Origin: Adhaeribacter terrigena
GTDB lineage: Bacteria; Bacteroidota; Bacteroidia; Cytophagales; Hymenobacteraceae
Assembly (NCBI RefSeq): GCF_016623615.1
Contig: NZ_JAEHFX010000002.1
Location: 248,001 to 312,000 of the forward strand
Length of the DNA stretch: 64,000 nt
Direction: 5' to 3'
Below the pieces are notes generated by a model, which searched no databases, had not been told where the DNA came from, and worked only from the letters and a program-made list of their open reading frames with translations. A program made the position numbers and the translations under genes. Shown one piece after another: positions 34,726 to 43,229 of the stretch. The first letter of the stretch is position 1, and each line of letters begins with the position of its first letter.

Positions 34726-35021
34726 TGAACCAAGATATTACGCCTGCCGAACTGAAAGAACGCCTTGCCAAAGGAGAAAACCCATTTATCGTAGACGTGC
34801 GCGAAGACTGGGAGTACCAGGAACAAAACATCGGCGCCTTAAACATTCCGCTTGGTGCCTTGCCTGATCGCCTGGAAGAACTGGAAGACCACAAAAACGA
34901 CGAAATAATTGTGCATTGCCGTTCCGGCGCCCGCTCGGCTTCGGCCAGAGCATTTTTACAGCAACAGGGTTTTACCAACGTGCGCAACTTAACCGGCGGC
35001 ATTATGGCTTACAACGGCTAA
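34725..35021 (+). CDS. Rhodanese-like sulfurtransferase
   Basis: A 98-aa single rhodanese domain with the active-site loop CRSGARSASARAFL (Cys about residue 66) and the N-terminal FIVDVREDWEYQEQNI. The start overlaps the previous stop (TAATG). Single-domain rhodaneses move persulfide sulfur; the partner is not visible here. Confidence 0.92.
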   Translation: MNQDITPAELKERLAKGENPFIVDVREDWEYQEQNIGALNIPLGALPDRLEELEDHKNDEIIVHCRSGARSASARAFLQQQGFTNVRNLTGGIMAYNG

Positions 35022-35040
35022 AATATTGCAGTAAAAAATA

Positions 35041-35073
35041 AAAAAAGAGCAGCCCGAAAAGCTGCTCTTTTTT
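35041..35073. terminator. Bidirectional terminator
   Basis: AAAAAAGAGCAGC pairs with GCTGCTCTTTTTT around CCGAAAA, between the convergent rhodanese and nadB genes. Its last base is the first base of the nadB stop. Confidence 0.9.
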
Positions 35074-36740
35074 TATGTCTTCAGGCTAAAAACGCTATGC
35101 TTTCCGGCCGAAAAAGTGCCGGTTGGATTTTTAATGAAGGTCTTTTCGAAGGGTTTTTTGAACCGGTTAATGATAAATGAAACGCTTGCTGCCTTAGAAT
35201 TTGATTTCGTTTCTACTTCAATAAAATGGCAACCAACGCTTTCGGTCCTATGTAAAGCCGCTTCCGTGATTAGCAAACCAACCTGCGCGAGATTCTGCAA
35301 TTCCTGCAACGGTACCGAAAAAGCAAATTGCTGTTTAAGCTGCGTAGTTTCCGAAAGCAATTGTTCCAGTTTTTCACGGCATAAAAGCAAGCCCGGCACG
35401 GTGCGCACAATGCCCACATACGTCCACATCAGCTCCTGGATTCCTGCTTTTTTTCGCTGAACTTTTTGGTTTGGAAAAACGGGCAACTGAACAGAATTGG
35501 TTGTTGTTTCTTCCGGTTTCAAGTCCGAAAACGCTATGCTTTTGAGCGTTAAAAGTGCGGCTTCCGCAGCCCGACGACCAAAGATCCAGCCTTCCGGCAA
35601 CGAATTGCTGGCCAGCCGGTTTGCCCCGTGAACGCCCGTACAAGCCACTTCGCCGCAGGCATAAAGCCCGGGAATGGAAGTCTGGCCAGAAGCATCCGTT
35701 TTAACGCCGCCGCACATAAAATGCGCCGCAGGCACCACCGGAATTAAGTCGGCGCGCATATCCAGGCCGCTTTCCAGGCAACGCGCAAAGATTTTCGGAA
35801 ACCGAACAGGAATTTCTTCTGAAGGCAAAGGTCGTAGATCTAAATACACACATGCCGCATCTGCCTTTTGCATTTCCTTCTGAATAGCCCGTGAAACCAC
35901 ATCGCGTGGCGCCAAACTTCCCAAGGCATGATAGTTATTCATGAACGCAATCCCATCTTCATTCACCAGTTTCGCCCCAAAGCCCCGAACCGCTTCGCTT
36001 ATCAGGAAAGTTGGTTTGCCTGGGTCGTAAAGTGAAGTAGGGTGGAACTGCACAAACTCCAGATCTTTCAGTTTAGCACCGGCGCGGTACGCCATCGCAA
36101 GGCCGTCACCGGTGGCTATTACTGGATTGGTAGTGTGCTGATAAACCTGTCCCGCTCCGCCAGTGGCCAGCATAACTGCTTTCGCATAAACCGGAAAAAC
36201 GGTGTCTTTTTCAGTTGAAAAAGTCTGTACGCCAATGCATTTTTTTTCGCCTTCATTATTTTCTGAAAGCAGCAGATCAACAGCAAAATGATCTTCCAGC
36301 AGCGTGATATTCGGATGTGTTTTTACCGCTTTTAGCAGCGCTTCCTGAATACTCAAACCCGTGTAGTCGTGCGTATGCACAATGCGGTGGTGGCTGTGCC
36401 CGCCTTCGCGGCCGAGGTCTAAAGCTCCCTGCGCGTTTCGGGTGAAATTTACGCCGAGTTCCTGTAATTCCTGGATGCAAAGCGGTGCTTTTTCGGCTAA
36501 CAGGCGTACCATTTCTTCGTCGCACATACCAGCCCCAGCCGTTAGGGTATCGGCAACGTGAATTTCAAAGGTATCTTTTGGATCAGTTACCGCCGAAAGT
36601 CCGCCTTGCGCGAAACTGGTATTGGTCTGGTCGGCTTTTCCTTTGCAGATCACGCCCACTGTGCCGAGTTTCGCCACTTTCAATGCAAAACCCAGTCCGC
36701 CAATGCCACTGCCAATTACCAAAAAATCGTAGGAAAGCAT
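35073..36740 (-). CDS. nadB: L-aspartate oxidase
   Basis: A 555-aa FAD enzyme: GSGIGGLGFALKVAK (dinucleotide-binding), TNTSFAQGGLSAV, GREGGHSHHRIVHTHDYTG, MCGGVKTDASGQTS and GANRLASNSLPEG. It oxidises L-aspartate to iminoaspartate, the first step of de novo NAD synthesis. Two copies of the 29-bp element lie inside: one encodes residues about 395-405 (LKSIAFSDL, a linker before the C-terminal helical domain), the other the C-terminal tail (TFSAGKHSVFSL). nadA is next upstream, as an operon. It is slightly longer than the usual about 530 aa, which the two insertions could explain. Confidence 0.96.
   Translation of the reverse strand: MLSYDFLVIGSGIGGLGFALKVAKLGTVGVICKGKADQTNTSFAQGGLSAVTDPKDTFEIHVADTLTAGAGMCDEEMVRLLAEKAPLCIQELQELGVNFTRNAQGALDLGREGGHSHHRIVHTHDYTGLSIQEALLKAVKTHPNITLLEDHFAVDLLLSENNEGEKKCIGVQTFSTEKDTVFPVYAKAVMLATGGAGQVYQHTTNPVIATGDGLAMAYRAGAKLKDLEFVQFHPTSLYDPGKPTFLISEAVRGFGAKLVNEDGIAFMNNYHALGSLAPRDVVSRAIQKEMQKADAACVYLDLRPLPSEEIPVRFPKIFARCLESGLDMRADLIPVVPAAHFMCGGVKTDASGQTSIPGLYACGEVACTGVHGANRLASNSLPEGWIFGRRAAEAALLTLKSIAFSDLKPEETTTNSVQLPVFPNQKVQRKKAGIQELMWTYVGIVRTVPGLLLCREKLEQLLSETTQLKQQFAFSVPLQELQNLAQVGLLITEAALHRTESVGCHFIEVETKSNSKAASVSFIINRFKKPFEKTFIKNPTGTFSAGKHSVFSLKT
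35089..35117 (+). repeat. 29-bp element encoding the nadB C-terminal tail
   Basis: AAAACGCTATGCTTTC, seven bases, AAAAGT; about 13 bases before the nadB stop. Confidence 0.88.
35528..35556 (+). repeat. 29-bp element inside nadB
   Basis: AAAACGCTATGCTTTT, seven bases, AAAAGT; codes residues about 395-405 in a linker. Confidence 0.88.
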
Positions 36741-36774
36741 GCCTTTAAGAGGTTAATTCAAAAGATTCATCCAG

Positions 36775-36878
36775 GCCGAAGCTGAGGAAACTATTGCGTA
36801 CCGAACCCAAACGTTAGGCAATTTTTACTTCGCTTCATAATAGTACCGGGCAGTTTCCTCGGCTTCGCTCGGGATGAC
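36775..36878. repeat. Inverted-repeat element of the GAGGAAACT...CTCGGGATGAC family
   Basis: CCGAAGCTGAGGAAACT (about 36777) pairs imperfectly with AGTTTCCTCGGCTTCGC (about 36852); the right side continues CTCGGGATGAC, shared with the element at 53.2 kb. Located between nadB and nadA in the 164-bp gap. Confidence 0.65.
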
Positions 36879-36904
36879 CATAAATCAGAATGACACAATA
36901 GTTT

Positions 36905-37951
36905 TTAACTAAAAGCCAGCATCCGTTCAATTGGGATGAAAGCTTTCTGGCGGATGGTTTCATCGAGCTCGATAAGGAAAGCGGCTTCTTCCGGGCTGCC
37001 TAAAGCACGTAACGAGGCCAACGTGCGTTCCAGAGAGATCTGTTTCATGTGCGGACATTTGACGCAGGGAACAATAAATTCTTTCTGCGGATACATGCCG
37101 CGCAGAGTTGCGCCCAAATCACATTCTGAACCCAGAATAAATTGAGGTGCTTTGCTTTCGCCTACGTGCCGGATGATGTCGGAAGTGCTGCCTACAATGC
37201 CGCCGCCGCGCTCCAACGATTCGGCTACGGTCTGGTCTGGAACTTCCCAGTGGACAAGCACTTCGGCACCCGGATATTGCAGTTGGAGGCCTTTAATGCG
37301 CTGGGGCGTGAATTGTTCGTGTACTTCGCAGGCGCCGTTCCACAAGATCAGGTTTTTGCCGGTTTCTTCTTTAATCCTGGCCTGCAGGTTTTTGCCCATA
37401 AATTCGTCCGGCAAAAAAATCAGTTCGTCGCCCTCAAACGATTTGGCAATTTCCAGTGCATTCCGCGAGGTGCAGCAAATATCTACTTCGGCTTTGGTCT
37501 CGGCGTAGGTGTTTATATAGGCTATAACCGGCACGCCGGGGTGTTTGGCTTTCAGTTGGCGCACGTCTTTGCCGGTTATACTTTCGGCCAGGGAACAACC
37601 GGCTAACATACTGGGCAACAATACATTTTTAGCAGGGTTCAGAATTTTAGCGGTTTCGGCCATGAACTTTACGCCGCAGAAAATAATATTATCGGCCTGA
37701 ACTTTTGTGGCAGCCACGCTTAGCGCTAAAGAATCACCTACGAAATCAGCAATGCCCCCGTCGGCTTCGGTTATCTGTAGTTCGGCGGGCATGTAAAAAT
37801 GCGCCAGCACCACCGCGTTCTTTTCTTTTTTCAGCGCCCGGATCTCTTCCACCATTTCCAGCATTCGCGCATCCGGCTCAGCAGAACCCGGCGGCAGCAT
37901 CGACATTAATTTCTGGGAAAAAAGGGCGGTTTCGGTTAAAATTTCTGACAT
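36905..37951 (-). CDS. nadA: Quinolinate synthase
   Basis: A 348-aa enzyme: KKEKNAVVLAHFYMPAELQ, GVKFMAETAKILNP, MLAGCSLAES, WNGACEVHEQF and CVKCPHMKQISLE, with cysteines for the [4Fe-4S] cluster in the expected places. It condenses iminoaspartate with dihydroxyacetone phosphate to quinolinate. An Rrf2 regulator gene lies 11 bp upstream, so cluster status may feed into its expression. Confidence 0.96.
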   Translation of the reverse strand: MSEILTETALFSQKLMSMLPPGSAEPDARMLEMVEEIRALKKEKNAVVLAHFYMPAELQITEADGGIADFVGDSLALSVAATKVQADNIIFCGVKFMAETAKILNPAKNVLLPSMLAGCSLAESITGKDVRQLKAKHPGVPVIAYINTYAETKAEVDICCTSRNALEIAKSFEGDELIFLPDEFMGKNLQARIKEETGKNLILWNGACEVHEQFTPQRIKGLQLQYPGAEVLVHWEVPDQTVAESLERGGGIVGSTSDIIRHVGESKAPQFILGSECDLGATLRGMYPQKEFIVPCVKCPHMKQISLERTLASLRALGSPEEAAFLIELDETIRQKAFIPIERMLAFS

Positions 37952-37962
37952 GATGATTTTGT

Positions 37963-38433
37963 TTAACAGCTTTGAGGCGGAATAAGATCGGTGGGAATTT
38001 CGAAGCTGGTCAGGAAAGCCTCGCCGGCTTCAAGGTTGTTTACCAAGTCCTGCAAGGTACGTTTCCGGAAAAGCTGGGCCAGGCCGTCGCGGTACACTTT
38101 AAAATCCTGGTGCAACGGACAAGGGTGCTTATCGGAACATTGTTTCAGACCCAGGCCGCAGCGCTTAAAAGCTTCCAGCCCGTCTATTTCCCGGATCACG
38201 TCTAAAACCGTGATGCTGGCCGCCGGAAGTTCCAGAAAGAAACCGCCATGCGGGCCTTTGGTGGAAGCGAGCAAACCTTTGCGCACCAGTTCCTGCAGAA
38301 TTTTGCCAATGAACGCCATCGGAATACCCAGCTCAGTCGCGATCTCTCTGATCCCGATCTTGTTTGCCGGCGAGGCATGCAGCGCAATGTAGATCATGGC
38401 GCGCAACGCATATTCCGTGGTTTTTGTAAGCAT
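37963..38433 (-). CDS. Rrf2-family iron-sulfur transcriptional regulator
   Basis: A 156-aa Rrf2 regulator: MLTKTTEYALRAMIYIA, winged helix (REIATELGIPMAFIGKILQELVRKG), then a Cys triad CGLGLKQCSDKHPC that can ligate an iron-sulfur cluster as in NsrR and IscR. Position between NO/iron-sulfur stress genes and nadAB suggests an NsrR-like or IscR-like role; which one cannot be decided from the sequence. Confidence 0.9.
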   Translation of the reverse strand: MLTKTTEYALRAMIYIALHASPANKIGIREIATELGIPMAFIGKILQELVRKGLLASTKGPHGGFFLELPAASITVLDVIREIDGLEAFKRCGLGLKQCSDKHPCPLHQDFKVYRDGLAQLFRKRTLQDLVNNLEAGEAFLTSFEIPTDLIPPQSC

Positions 38434-38465
38434 TTAATTTAACGTTTTTCGTGCAATTCTGCGGC

Positions 38466-38494
38466 AGTTTTTCGTGCTGAAACCCTACCGTTTT
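38466..38494 (-). repeat. 29-bp element (reverse) upstream of the Rrf2 gene
   Basis: On the minus strand AAAACGGTAGGGTTTC, seven bases, AAAACT; 32 bp upstream of the Rrf2 start. Confidence 0.88.
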
Positions 38495-38598
38495 TTACGA
38501 TGAAAGCTCTTTCCGATTACTTATTCTATCCCAAAATTCCGTAATAACCGAAGCCTAAAAAATGAGAAAAGTCACTTTAAGGAATGACTTTCTACGGA

Positions 38599-38627
38599 GT
38601 TTTTATACCGGAAAGCATAGCGTTTTT
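38599..38627 (-). repeat. 29-bp element (reverse) on a stop codon
   Basis: On the minus strand AAAACGCTATGCTTTC, seven bases, AAAACT; touches the stop codon of the next minus-strand gene. Confidence 0.88.
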
Positions 38628-38935
38628 CAGGAAGTTTTCTGATGAAGCGCCTGCACCATTTCGTGCGTAAGTGCGCTGCTGGAAGGGCCGTAACCATTTA
38701 CCAACGTGCCTTTAACCTTGTGCTTTGCCGAAGATATGGCATAAATAATGGCTTCGTCGCCGGGGTCTGTCATGCCTTCGAAACGGTAGGTTTTATCAAC
38801 TGAAAACTCATGGGGGAAGATCTGCAGCATGTTGCCGTGGCATTCCAGGCAGTTGTCTTTCAGATTGAAATCGGTGGTGTAACCTTCGCGGTGCAAATGG
38901 TCTAACACTTCGGTAAGGGTGGTCATCTGGATCAT
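38627..38935 (-). CDS. Small protein of the so-called phosphoribosylpyrophosphate synthetase family
   Basis: A 102-aa protein (or 99 aa from the second Met at 38926). DFNLKDNCLECHGNMLQI, YRFEGMTDPGDEAIIYAI and GTLVNGYG are typical of a Bacteroidota family often labelled PRPP synthetase although it is far too short for one. It carries a CLEC pair. Real function unknown; it lies in the NO/iron-sulfur cluster. Confidence 0.75.
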   Translation of the reverse strand: MIQMTTLTEVLDHLHREGYTTDFNLKDNCLECHGNMLQIFPHEFSVDKTYRFEGMTDPGDEAIIYAISSAKHKVKGTLVNGYGPSSSALTHEMVQALHQKTS

Positions 38936-38970
38936 GGCTATGATTTTTAAGAAGTGAAAAATCCCCGTAT

Positions 38971-39342
38971 TCAGGTAAACAAATTATCCCAGATGCTGCC
39001 GGTTTTTTCGGGTTTTTTAGTGCCGAAGAAACCACCGTCGAGTTGCCGCTGGCCTTCTTCGGTGATCATTTCGGGCTCCCAAGCCGGGAACCACACTAGG
39101 TCCACTTTTACGGTGTAGCCCGGCAAATGGCGGCCCAGCAGATTGGTAACAGTGCCGGTAATGGTGTTGCTCATCGGGCAGCCAGGCGTGGTGAGCGTCA
39201 TGGTCACTTTTATTTCCTTGTGTTCCGAAAGCGAAAGTTCATACACCAGCCCGAGGTCTACGATATTGATGCCAATTTCGGGGTCTATTACTTCCTTCAA
39301 CAGCTCATTGGCCATACTCAGAATGCTTGTTTGCTCGTCCAT
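38971..39342 (-). CDS. MIP18/SufT-type iron-sulfur assembly factor
   Basis: A 123-aa protein of the DUF59 (MIP18/PaaD/SufT) family: LLKEVIDPEIGINIVDLGLV, TLTTPGCPMSNTI with the conserved Cys, and FPAWEPEMITEEGQ. Family members help mature Fe-S proteins. It is 22 bp upstream... downstream in the same orientation of the membrane protein gene, in a cluster for NO and iron-sulfur damage. Confidence 0.88.
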   Translation of the reverse strand: MDEQTSILSMANELLKEVIDPEIGINIVDLGLVYELSLSEHKEIKVTMTLTTPGCPMSNTITGTVTNLLGRHLPGYTVKVDLVWFPAWEPEMITEEGQRQLDGGFFGTKKPEKTGSIWDNLFT

Positions 39343-39363
39343 AATATTGCGGTTTTACGGGTT

Positions 39364-40692
39364 TTAATTTTTTACTTTTTCGGCGGTTTTGGCTACCGTT
39401 TTCTGCGGAATTTCCGGCGGTTTTTGGAATACCAGCCAGACCATTTTAAATATGCTCAGGTTGTAAAGCAGGGCTGTGAGTACCATCAGACTTCCCCCAG
39501 CCAGAATGGTTTCCCGCTGAAAAAGGGCCGTGCCGATGATCAGAATGATGAAGCCAATGGCGTACACGAAGTTTTGCAGCTGCACCAGTTTTTCAGAGTA
39601 CAGATCTTTGGGTTGCGGAATAGGCATTTTGCCGGCCAGGTCCTGGTAGCGGTTCAGCCAGACAATAAAGGGCAAAGTTTTAAAGGTTTGCCCCAGAATC
39701 AAAGCCGAAAGAAAGCCCATGAAAACCGAAATGCCATATACTAAATAAAGGTGCAAACGCAGCTTTTCGGGTAGCGGGAAAATCTCGCTTACGGCTACCA
39801 TCAGCACGATCGGCAAGGTCATCATAACCACCGCCACCAGCGATTGTTTCATGCCGGCATCCTGGTTTTTGCGCATCCGTTTCCGGTAGGCATCCAGCAC
39901 GAAAAGGCCGAAAAGAAGGATTCCCATTCCCACCAAAGCGCCATACAAAAGCTGAAATCTGGTCTGGAAAAAAAGCTGGTCGGCAGCAAATAAAAGCAGC
40001 CCGAAATTGATGAGGTAATAACTGGCGGAAAGCTTTTTGGTAGAAACGTGGTGGCTCAGTAAAAACATGGGCAGTAATTTAGAGCCCACACCAATAATGA
40101 GCAGCACAAACCAGCCGGCCATGCCGATGTGCGCGTGCAGTTTTAAATAATGCAAATGTTGCTCTGGCAGAAACGGGAACTGAAAATTAATGGCCATCAG
40201 CAAGCCGATAACGCCGGTGATGAAAAGCCAGATGCCCGAAGTAGCAATAAAGTCGGTTTCGATAGTCCATTGCTTTACTTTGCGCACCGTGAGAATCACG
40301 TTCAGGTTGAAAAGCGCAAAGGCCGTAACTAAGGCGCAGGCAGCAATGTGCAGCGGCCAGTGCACCTGAAAATGCCAGAAAGCAAAGGCAATTAAAACAG
40401 TACCAAACGCTAGTAAAAAAAAGGTAAAATAAGCCAGTTTGTTGCTGTAAAGCGGCACTTGCAGAATAACCGGCAAAAGCTGATAAAGCGCGCCGAAAAT
40501 GATCATGGTAGCCCAGCCCAGCGCGGCTACGTGCGTAAGCGTAAGCAGTTTCGGGTGAAAAAAGTGGCCGCCAAAAGCATCGGTGGAAAAAAGCAGCAAC
40601 ACGTTCAGCGCCAAAAAAGCCAGCGCGGCGAACGCGTAATGCGGCAGCACCACGCTTATTTTGGTGGCATTGCTTTTAGTTAACGCTTCCAT
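39364..40692 (-). CDS. Polytopic heme-copper-oxidase-like (NnrS/cbb3-subunit-I-like) membrane protein
   Basis: A 442-aa protein with about 12 membrane helices and conserved His in HPKLLTLTHVAALGWATMI and HLHYLKLHAHIGMAGWF, a pattern shared with cytochrome oxidase subunit I-like and NnrS-like proteins in Bacteroidota denitrification regions. Its C-terminal tail (QKTVAKTAEKVKN) is encoded by a 29-bp element. The start overlaps the DUF2249 gene by 17 bp. A role in NO tolerance or electron transfer is inferred from the neighbours. Confidence 0.7.
   Translation of the reverse strand: MEALTKSNATKISVVLPHYAFAALAFLALNVLLLFSTDAFGGHFFHPKLLTLTHVAALGWATMIIFGALYQLLPVILQVPLYSNKLAYFTFFLLAFGTVLIAFAFWHFQVHWPLHIAACALVTAFALFNLNVILTVRKVKQWTIETDFIATSGIWLFITGVIGLLMAINFQFPFLPEQHLHYLKLHAHIGMAGWFVLLIIGVGSKLLPMFLLSHHVSTKKLSASYYLINFGLLLFAADQLFFQTRFQLLYGALVGMGILLFGLFVLDAYRKRMRKNQDAGMKQSLVAVVMMTLPIVLMVAVSEIFPLPEKLRLHLYLVYGISVFMGFLSALILGQTFKTLPFIVWLNRYQDLAGKMPIPQPKDLYSEKLVQLQNFVYAIGFIILIIGTALFQRETILAGGSLMVLTALLYNLSIFKMVWLVFQKPPEIPQKTVAKTAEKVKN
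39374..39402 (-). repeat. 29-bp element encoding the C-terminal tail of the membrane protein
   Basis: On the minus strand AAAACGGTAGCCAAAA, seven bases, AAAAGT; the T tract is replaced by A. Confidence 0.7.
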
Positions 40693-41530
40693 GGTTTTCG
40701 GGGTAAAGGATCAGGTCCACCCGCTCCGGCGAAATTTCCCGAAACGTGTAGGCAAACCCGCGTTCGGCTAGTTGCGGCAACAGAAATTGCGGCACCCGTT
40801 TATGGATCACGAACAATGCTTCACCGGGTTTTAAGTCGGCAAGCGTTTCTAAAATAGTGGTCATAGGCAGCGGCATTTCCAGGTATCGTACGTCAATTTC
40901 GCGCAGCCGACCGGCAAATTTTTGCTTCATTTCCCCGAAAGTATTTTTGGCATCCGGTTGTGCTAACGTTTCGACTTTTTCGGCTGCATTCGCTACCGTT
41001 TTATTCGCTACCTTTTTATAGAAATAGGTGTAAACCAGGTTCGCCGAAATTTCTTCCACGAAATGCCGGTAACCGCGTTTGTTCAGAATGGTAATGAGTG
41101 GCGTCGGCTCGAAGGTATTAATGAGCTTCAGGGCCTGTGATGGCTGCAGATCTTTCACCGCTTCCATGATCAGGTTGAAGGGATCGTTGCCGGTTTCGAT
41201 GGCTTCGCGTACGTCCAGCTCCACAAAATCAGTGGGCATATCCGAAGGCTTCGCTTTTGTTTGTGACTGAACTGAAGCCGGGGATTTAGCCGCCAAAACG
41301 TTATCGTTTTCCGACTGAAAACCCAGCGGTTCCAGCTTCTCAAAAAACGTGGCTACGGTAGCATTTCCAATGCGCGCGGCATCGGCAATGGTAACACGGC
41401 TGGCCAGTATTTTGCGCAAAATAGGGTTACGCAACTTCTCGAAATGCGAATTGATGGACGCTATCGCATCGATGGCCTTCGGGTTTTCTTTGATGAGCGC
41501 CGAGATCTTGGTTTGCGGACTGATTTTCAT
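40676..41530 (-). CDS. DUF1858-DUF2249-DUF2249 protein
   Basis: A 284-aa protein: an N-terminal DUF1858-like helical domain (about 1-65, KISPQTKISALIKENP), a first DUF2249 unit (about 95-165, FVELDVREAIETG, LINTFEPTPLI) and a second (about 205-280, LREIDVRYLEMPLPM, LFVIHKRVPQFLL). DUF2249 units accompany Ric and hemerythrins in NO and Fe-S stress operons. Both inter-domain linkers (residues about 70-79 and 177-186) are encoded by 29-bp elements. A partial element overlaps the start codon. Confidence 0.85.
   Translation of the reverse strand: MKISPQTKISALIKENPKAIDAIASINSHFEKLRNPILRKILASRVTIADAARIGNATVATFFEKLEPLGFQSENDNVLAAKSPASVQSQTKAKPSDMPTDFVELDVREAIETGNDPFNLIMEAVKDLQPSQALKLINTFEPTPLITILNKRGYRHFVEEISANLVYTYFYKKVANKTVANAAEKVETLAQPDAKNTFGEMKQKFAGRLREIDVRYLEMPLPMTTILETLADLKPGEALFVIHKRVPQFLLPQLAERGFAYTFREISPERVDLILYPENHGSVN
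40974..41002 (-). repeat. 29-bp element in the DUF2249-DUF2249 linker
   Basis: On the minus strand AAAACGGTAGCGAATG, seven bases, AAAAGT; encodes KTVANAAEKV. Confidence 0.75.
41295..41323 (+). repeat. 29-bp element in the DUF1858-DUF2249 linker
   Basis: AAAACGTTATCGTTTT, seven bases, AAAACC; encodes QSENDNVLAA on the other strand. Confidence 0.72.
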
Positions 41531-41576
41531 AGCGTTTTTCGGTTTGGTTTACGCTGGTTTTTTGATTATGCTGTTA

Positions 41577-41649
41577 CGCCGTTGTTGGTGCTTTTACCAA
41601 CAACTTATAGCTGCAGAATTTGGGTTGTTGGTGAAAACACCAACAACGG
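41577..41649. promoter_or_regulatory. Twin GTTGTTGGT hairpins forming a larger palindrome
   Basis: GTTGTTGGT/ACCAACAAC hairpins stand at 41580-41603 and 41623-41646, each with a six-base loop, and the whole is also palindromic (GCCGTTGTTGGTG ... CACCAACAACGGC, 13 bp each side). It lies between the hemerythrin stop and the DUF2249 start, upstream of the latter. It could be an operator for a dimeric regulator or an RNA attenuator. Confidence 0.7.
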
Positions 41650-41676
41650 CAAGATACTTATATCAGGTTATCACTA

Positions 41677-42174
41677 CTACTTGCTCACCCAGAATTCCGG
41701 CTGGAAATTATCTTCCGGCTCGGCGTATTCTTCTGCTAGATGCTTGCCGATTTTAGTTAATTGTTCCAGGCTGGCTTGCTGTTCGAGGTAAGGGAAAAAA
41801 GTGCGTTCTTCGTAGCGAATGTGGTCAGTTAAATAGGTGTGGAGTGTTTCAAAAACCGCTTCCGAAAATTCGGTTTTAGCTTCAATCTGGTCAATGAGTT
41901 TTCGCACTGTTTCGTGTTCCCGCAAAATTTTATACCGCTGCACATCCGTAGCCGGTAAAATGTTTAAAAGCAGGTCTTCTTCGGCCAGAAAATGCTCCTG
42001 CAAACCAGTTTCCCAGAAATAAAGCACGTAGTCGCGCATGGTTTCCAGGCTGGCATTTTTAGCTAAACCTTGCTTGATTTTCCAGGCAAAAAGCAGCCCG
42101 AAATGGTGTTCCCGGCTCAGCGGCACCAGATTCGGATCGCGCTTGATAGGTTGTTTTTTGGTGGTAGTTTCCAT
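41677..42174 (-). CDS. Hemerythrin HHE-domain protein
   Basis: A 165-aa protein with a four-helix HHE fold: LSREHHFGLLFAWKIKQ, HFLAEEDLLL, HETVRKLID and HIRYEERTFFPYLE, i.e. His and Glu/Asp ligands for a di-iron site. Such proteins bind O2 or NO. Start ATG 42174; the ATG itself overlaps a 29-bp element. It lies between ric and the DUF2249 gene and likely takes part in NO handling. Confidence 0.88.
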   Translation of the reverse strand: METTTKKQPIKRDPNLVPLSREHHFGLLFAWKIKQGLAKNASLETMRDYVLYFWETGLQEHFLAEEDLLLNILPATDVQRYKILREHETVRKLIDQIEAKTEFSEAVFETLHTYLTDHIRYEERTFFPYLEQQASLEQLTKIGKHLAEEYAEPEDNFQPEFWVSK

Positions 42175-42201
42175 AACGGTATGGTTTTGAGGGTAAAAAC
42201 T
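42173..42201 (+). repeat. 29-bp element on the hemerythrin start codon
   Basis: ATAACGGTATGGTTTT, seven bases, AAAACT; its first two bases belong to the start codon (minus strand), and it fills the 5' leader. Confidence 0.85.
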
Positions 42202-42275
42202 CATGTAATGAAAGAAGGCAGGACCAGCCGCACCCGGCCCCGCCAACTTCTCTCACATCAACAATTGCGGTTCAA

Positions 42276-43229
42276 CTACACAAAAAATTCTTTCTCCAGG
42301 GCAATTGCTTTCGGGAAGAGAATGTTGTTTTCCAGGTGAATGTGGTTGAAAAGATCATCCTCGAACTCCTGAAGTTTGGCAAATGCTACGCGGTAGGTGG
42401 CGCAGGCATCGGCCGGTAATTCGTAATTATTGGTCAGCTGGCGGATGGCTTCCATAGAGCTGCCAGCGGCTTCGTGTTCCATTTCCATCATGTTGATCGG
42501 GCTCTGGATAGTGCCAAATGCTGGACGGTCCATCTTGGCGCCGTTCTTTTTAGCTTCTTCTAGTTGCTTAATGTAAGGGAATAAAATGCGTTCTTCTTTT
42601 GGCATGTGCGAAGTAAGTTCGGCAGCAACCGCCGCGAAATGTTTAGCCACCTCAATCAATTCCGGATGGCGTTCACCGTGTACGCGGGCAATTTTAGTGG
42701 TGTATTCCGTTAGTGCCGGCAGCGATTCTACCACGTAAGAATGGTGTTTGTTTACGATGTAATCGCCCAGGAAACCGAGACCCCAATTGTCGTAGTTTTC
42801 AGTTTTTGGCGCCGGCGTATCGGTGAAAGCATTCAGTTCCGCTTCTACTTTATCGGCATCGATTCCTTTTTCTTCGCAGGCTGCTTTTACCGATTTTTTA
42901 CCTCCGCAGCAGAAATCCAGACCGTATTTTTTGAAGACCTGCGCCTTGCGGTAATCCTTGGCCACCAACTCACCGATTGTTTCACCTTCTTCAGCGGTAT
43001 TTTTGGTTATGCGCACTTCCCAGATCTCTGGACCTTGCTCTAAGTATTCCCACTTAAATATGTTGCCGCGTTCGCCAAGTAACTGATAATAAACTGGTTT
43101 CGGGTCGTGGTCGTTATGAATAATTAAGCTTTCGCCGCCCTGCAACTCGTCAAAACGCGCAAAAATAGTAGGGTGCTTCATCCGAGGTTCCAGCACAGTT
43201 ACATCAATAAATACTTCAGTGGTTTCCAT
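42276..43229 (-). CDS. ric: Iron-sulfur cluster repair di-iron protein Ric with N-terminal DUF2249
   Basis: A 317-aa protein: DUF2249 unit (about 1-80, DVTVLEPRMKHPTIFARFDELQ), ScdA N-terminal segment (GLDFCCGGKKSVKAACEEKG) and hemerythrin-like di-iron domain (HHSYVVESLP, HGERHPELIE, HMPKEERILFPYI, HEAAGSSMEAI, HIHLENNILFP). Ric (YtfE/ScdA) repairs nitrosative and oxidative damage to Fe-S clusters. Start ATG 43229. It heads the NO-stress run of minus-strand genes. Confidence 0.94.
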   Translation of the reverse strand: METTEVFIDVTVLEPRMKHPTIFARFDELQGGESLIIHNDHDPKPVYYQLLGERGNIFKWEYLEQGPEIWEVRITKNTAEEGETIGELVAKDYRKAQVFKKYGLDFCCGGKKSVKAACEEKGIDADKVEAELNAFTDTPAPKTENYDNWGLGFLGDYIVNKHHSYVVESLPALTEYTTKIARVHGERHPELIEVAKHFAAVAAELTSHMPKEERILFPYIKQLEEAKKNGAKMDRPAFGTIQSPINMMEMEHEAAGSSMEAIRQLTNNYELPADACATYRVAFAKLQEFEDDLFNHIHLENNILFPKAIALEKEFFV

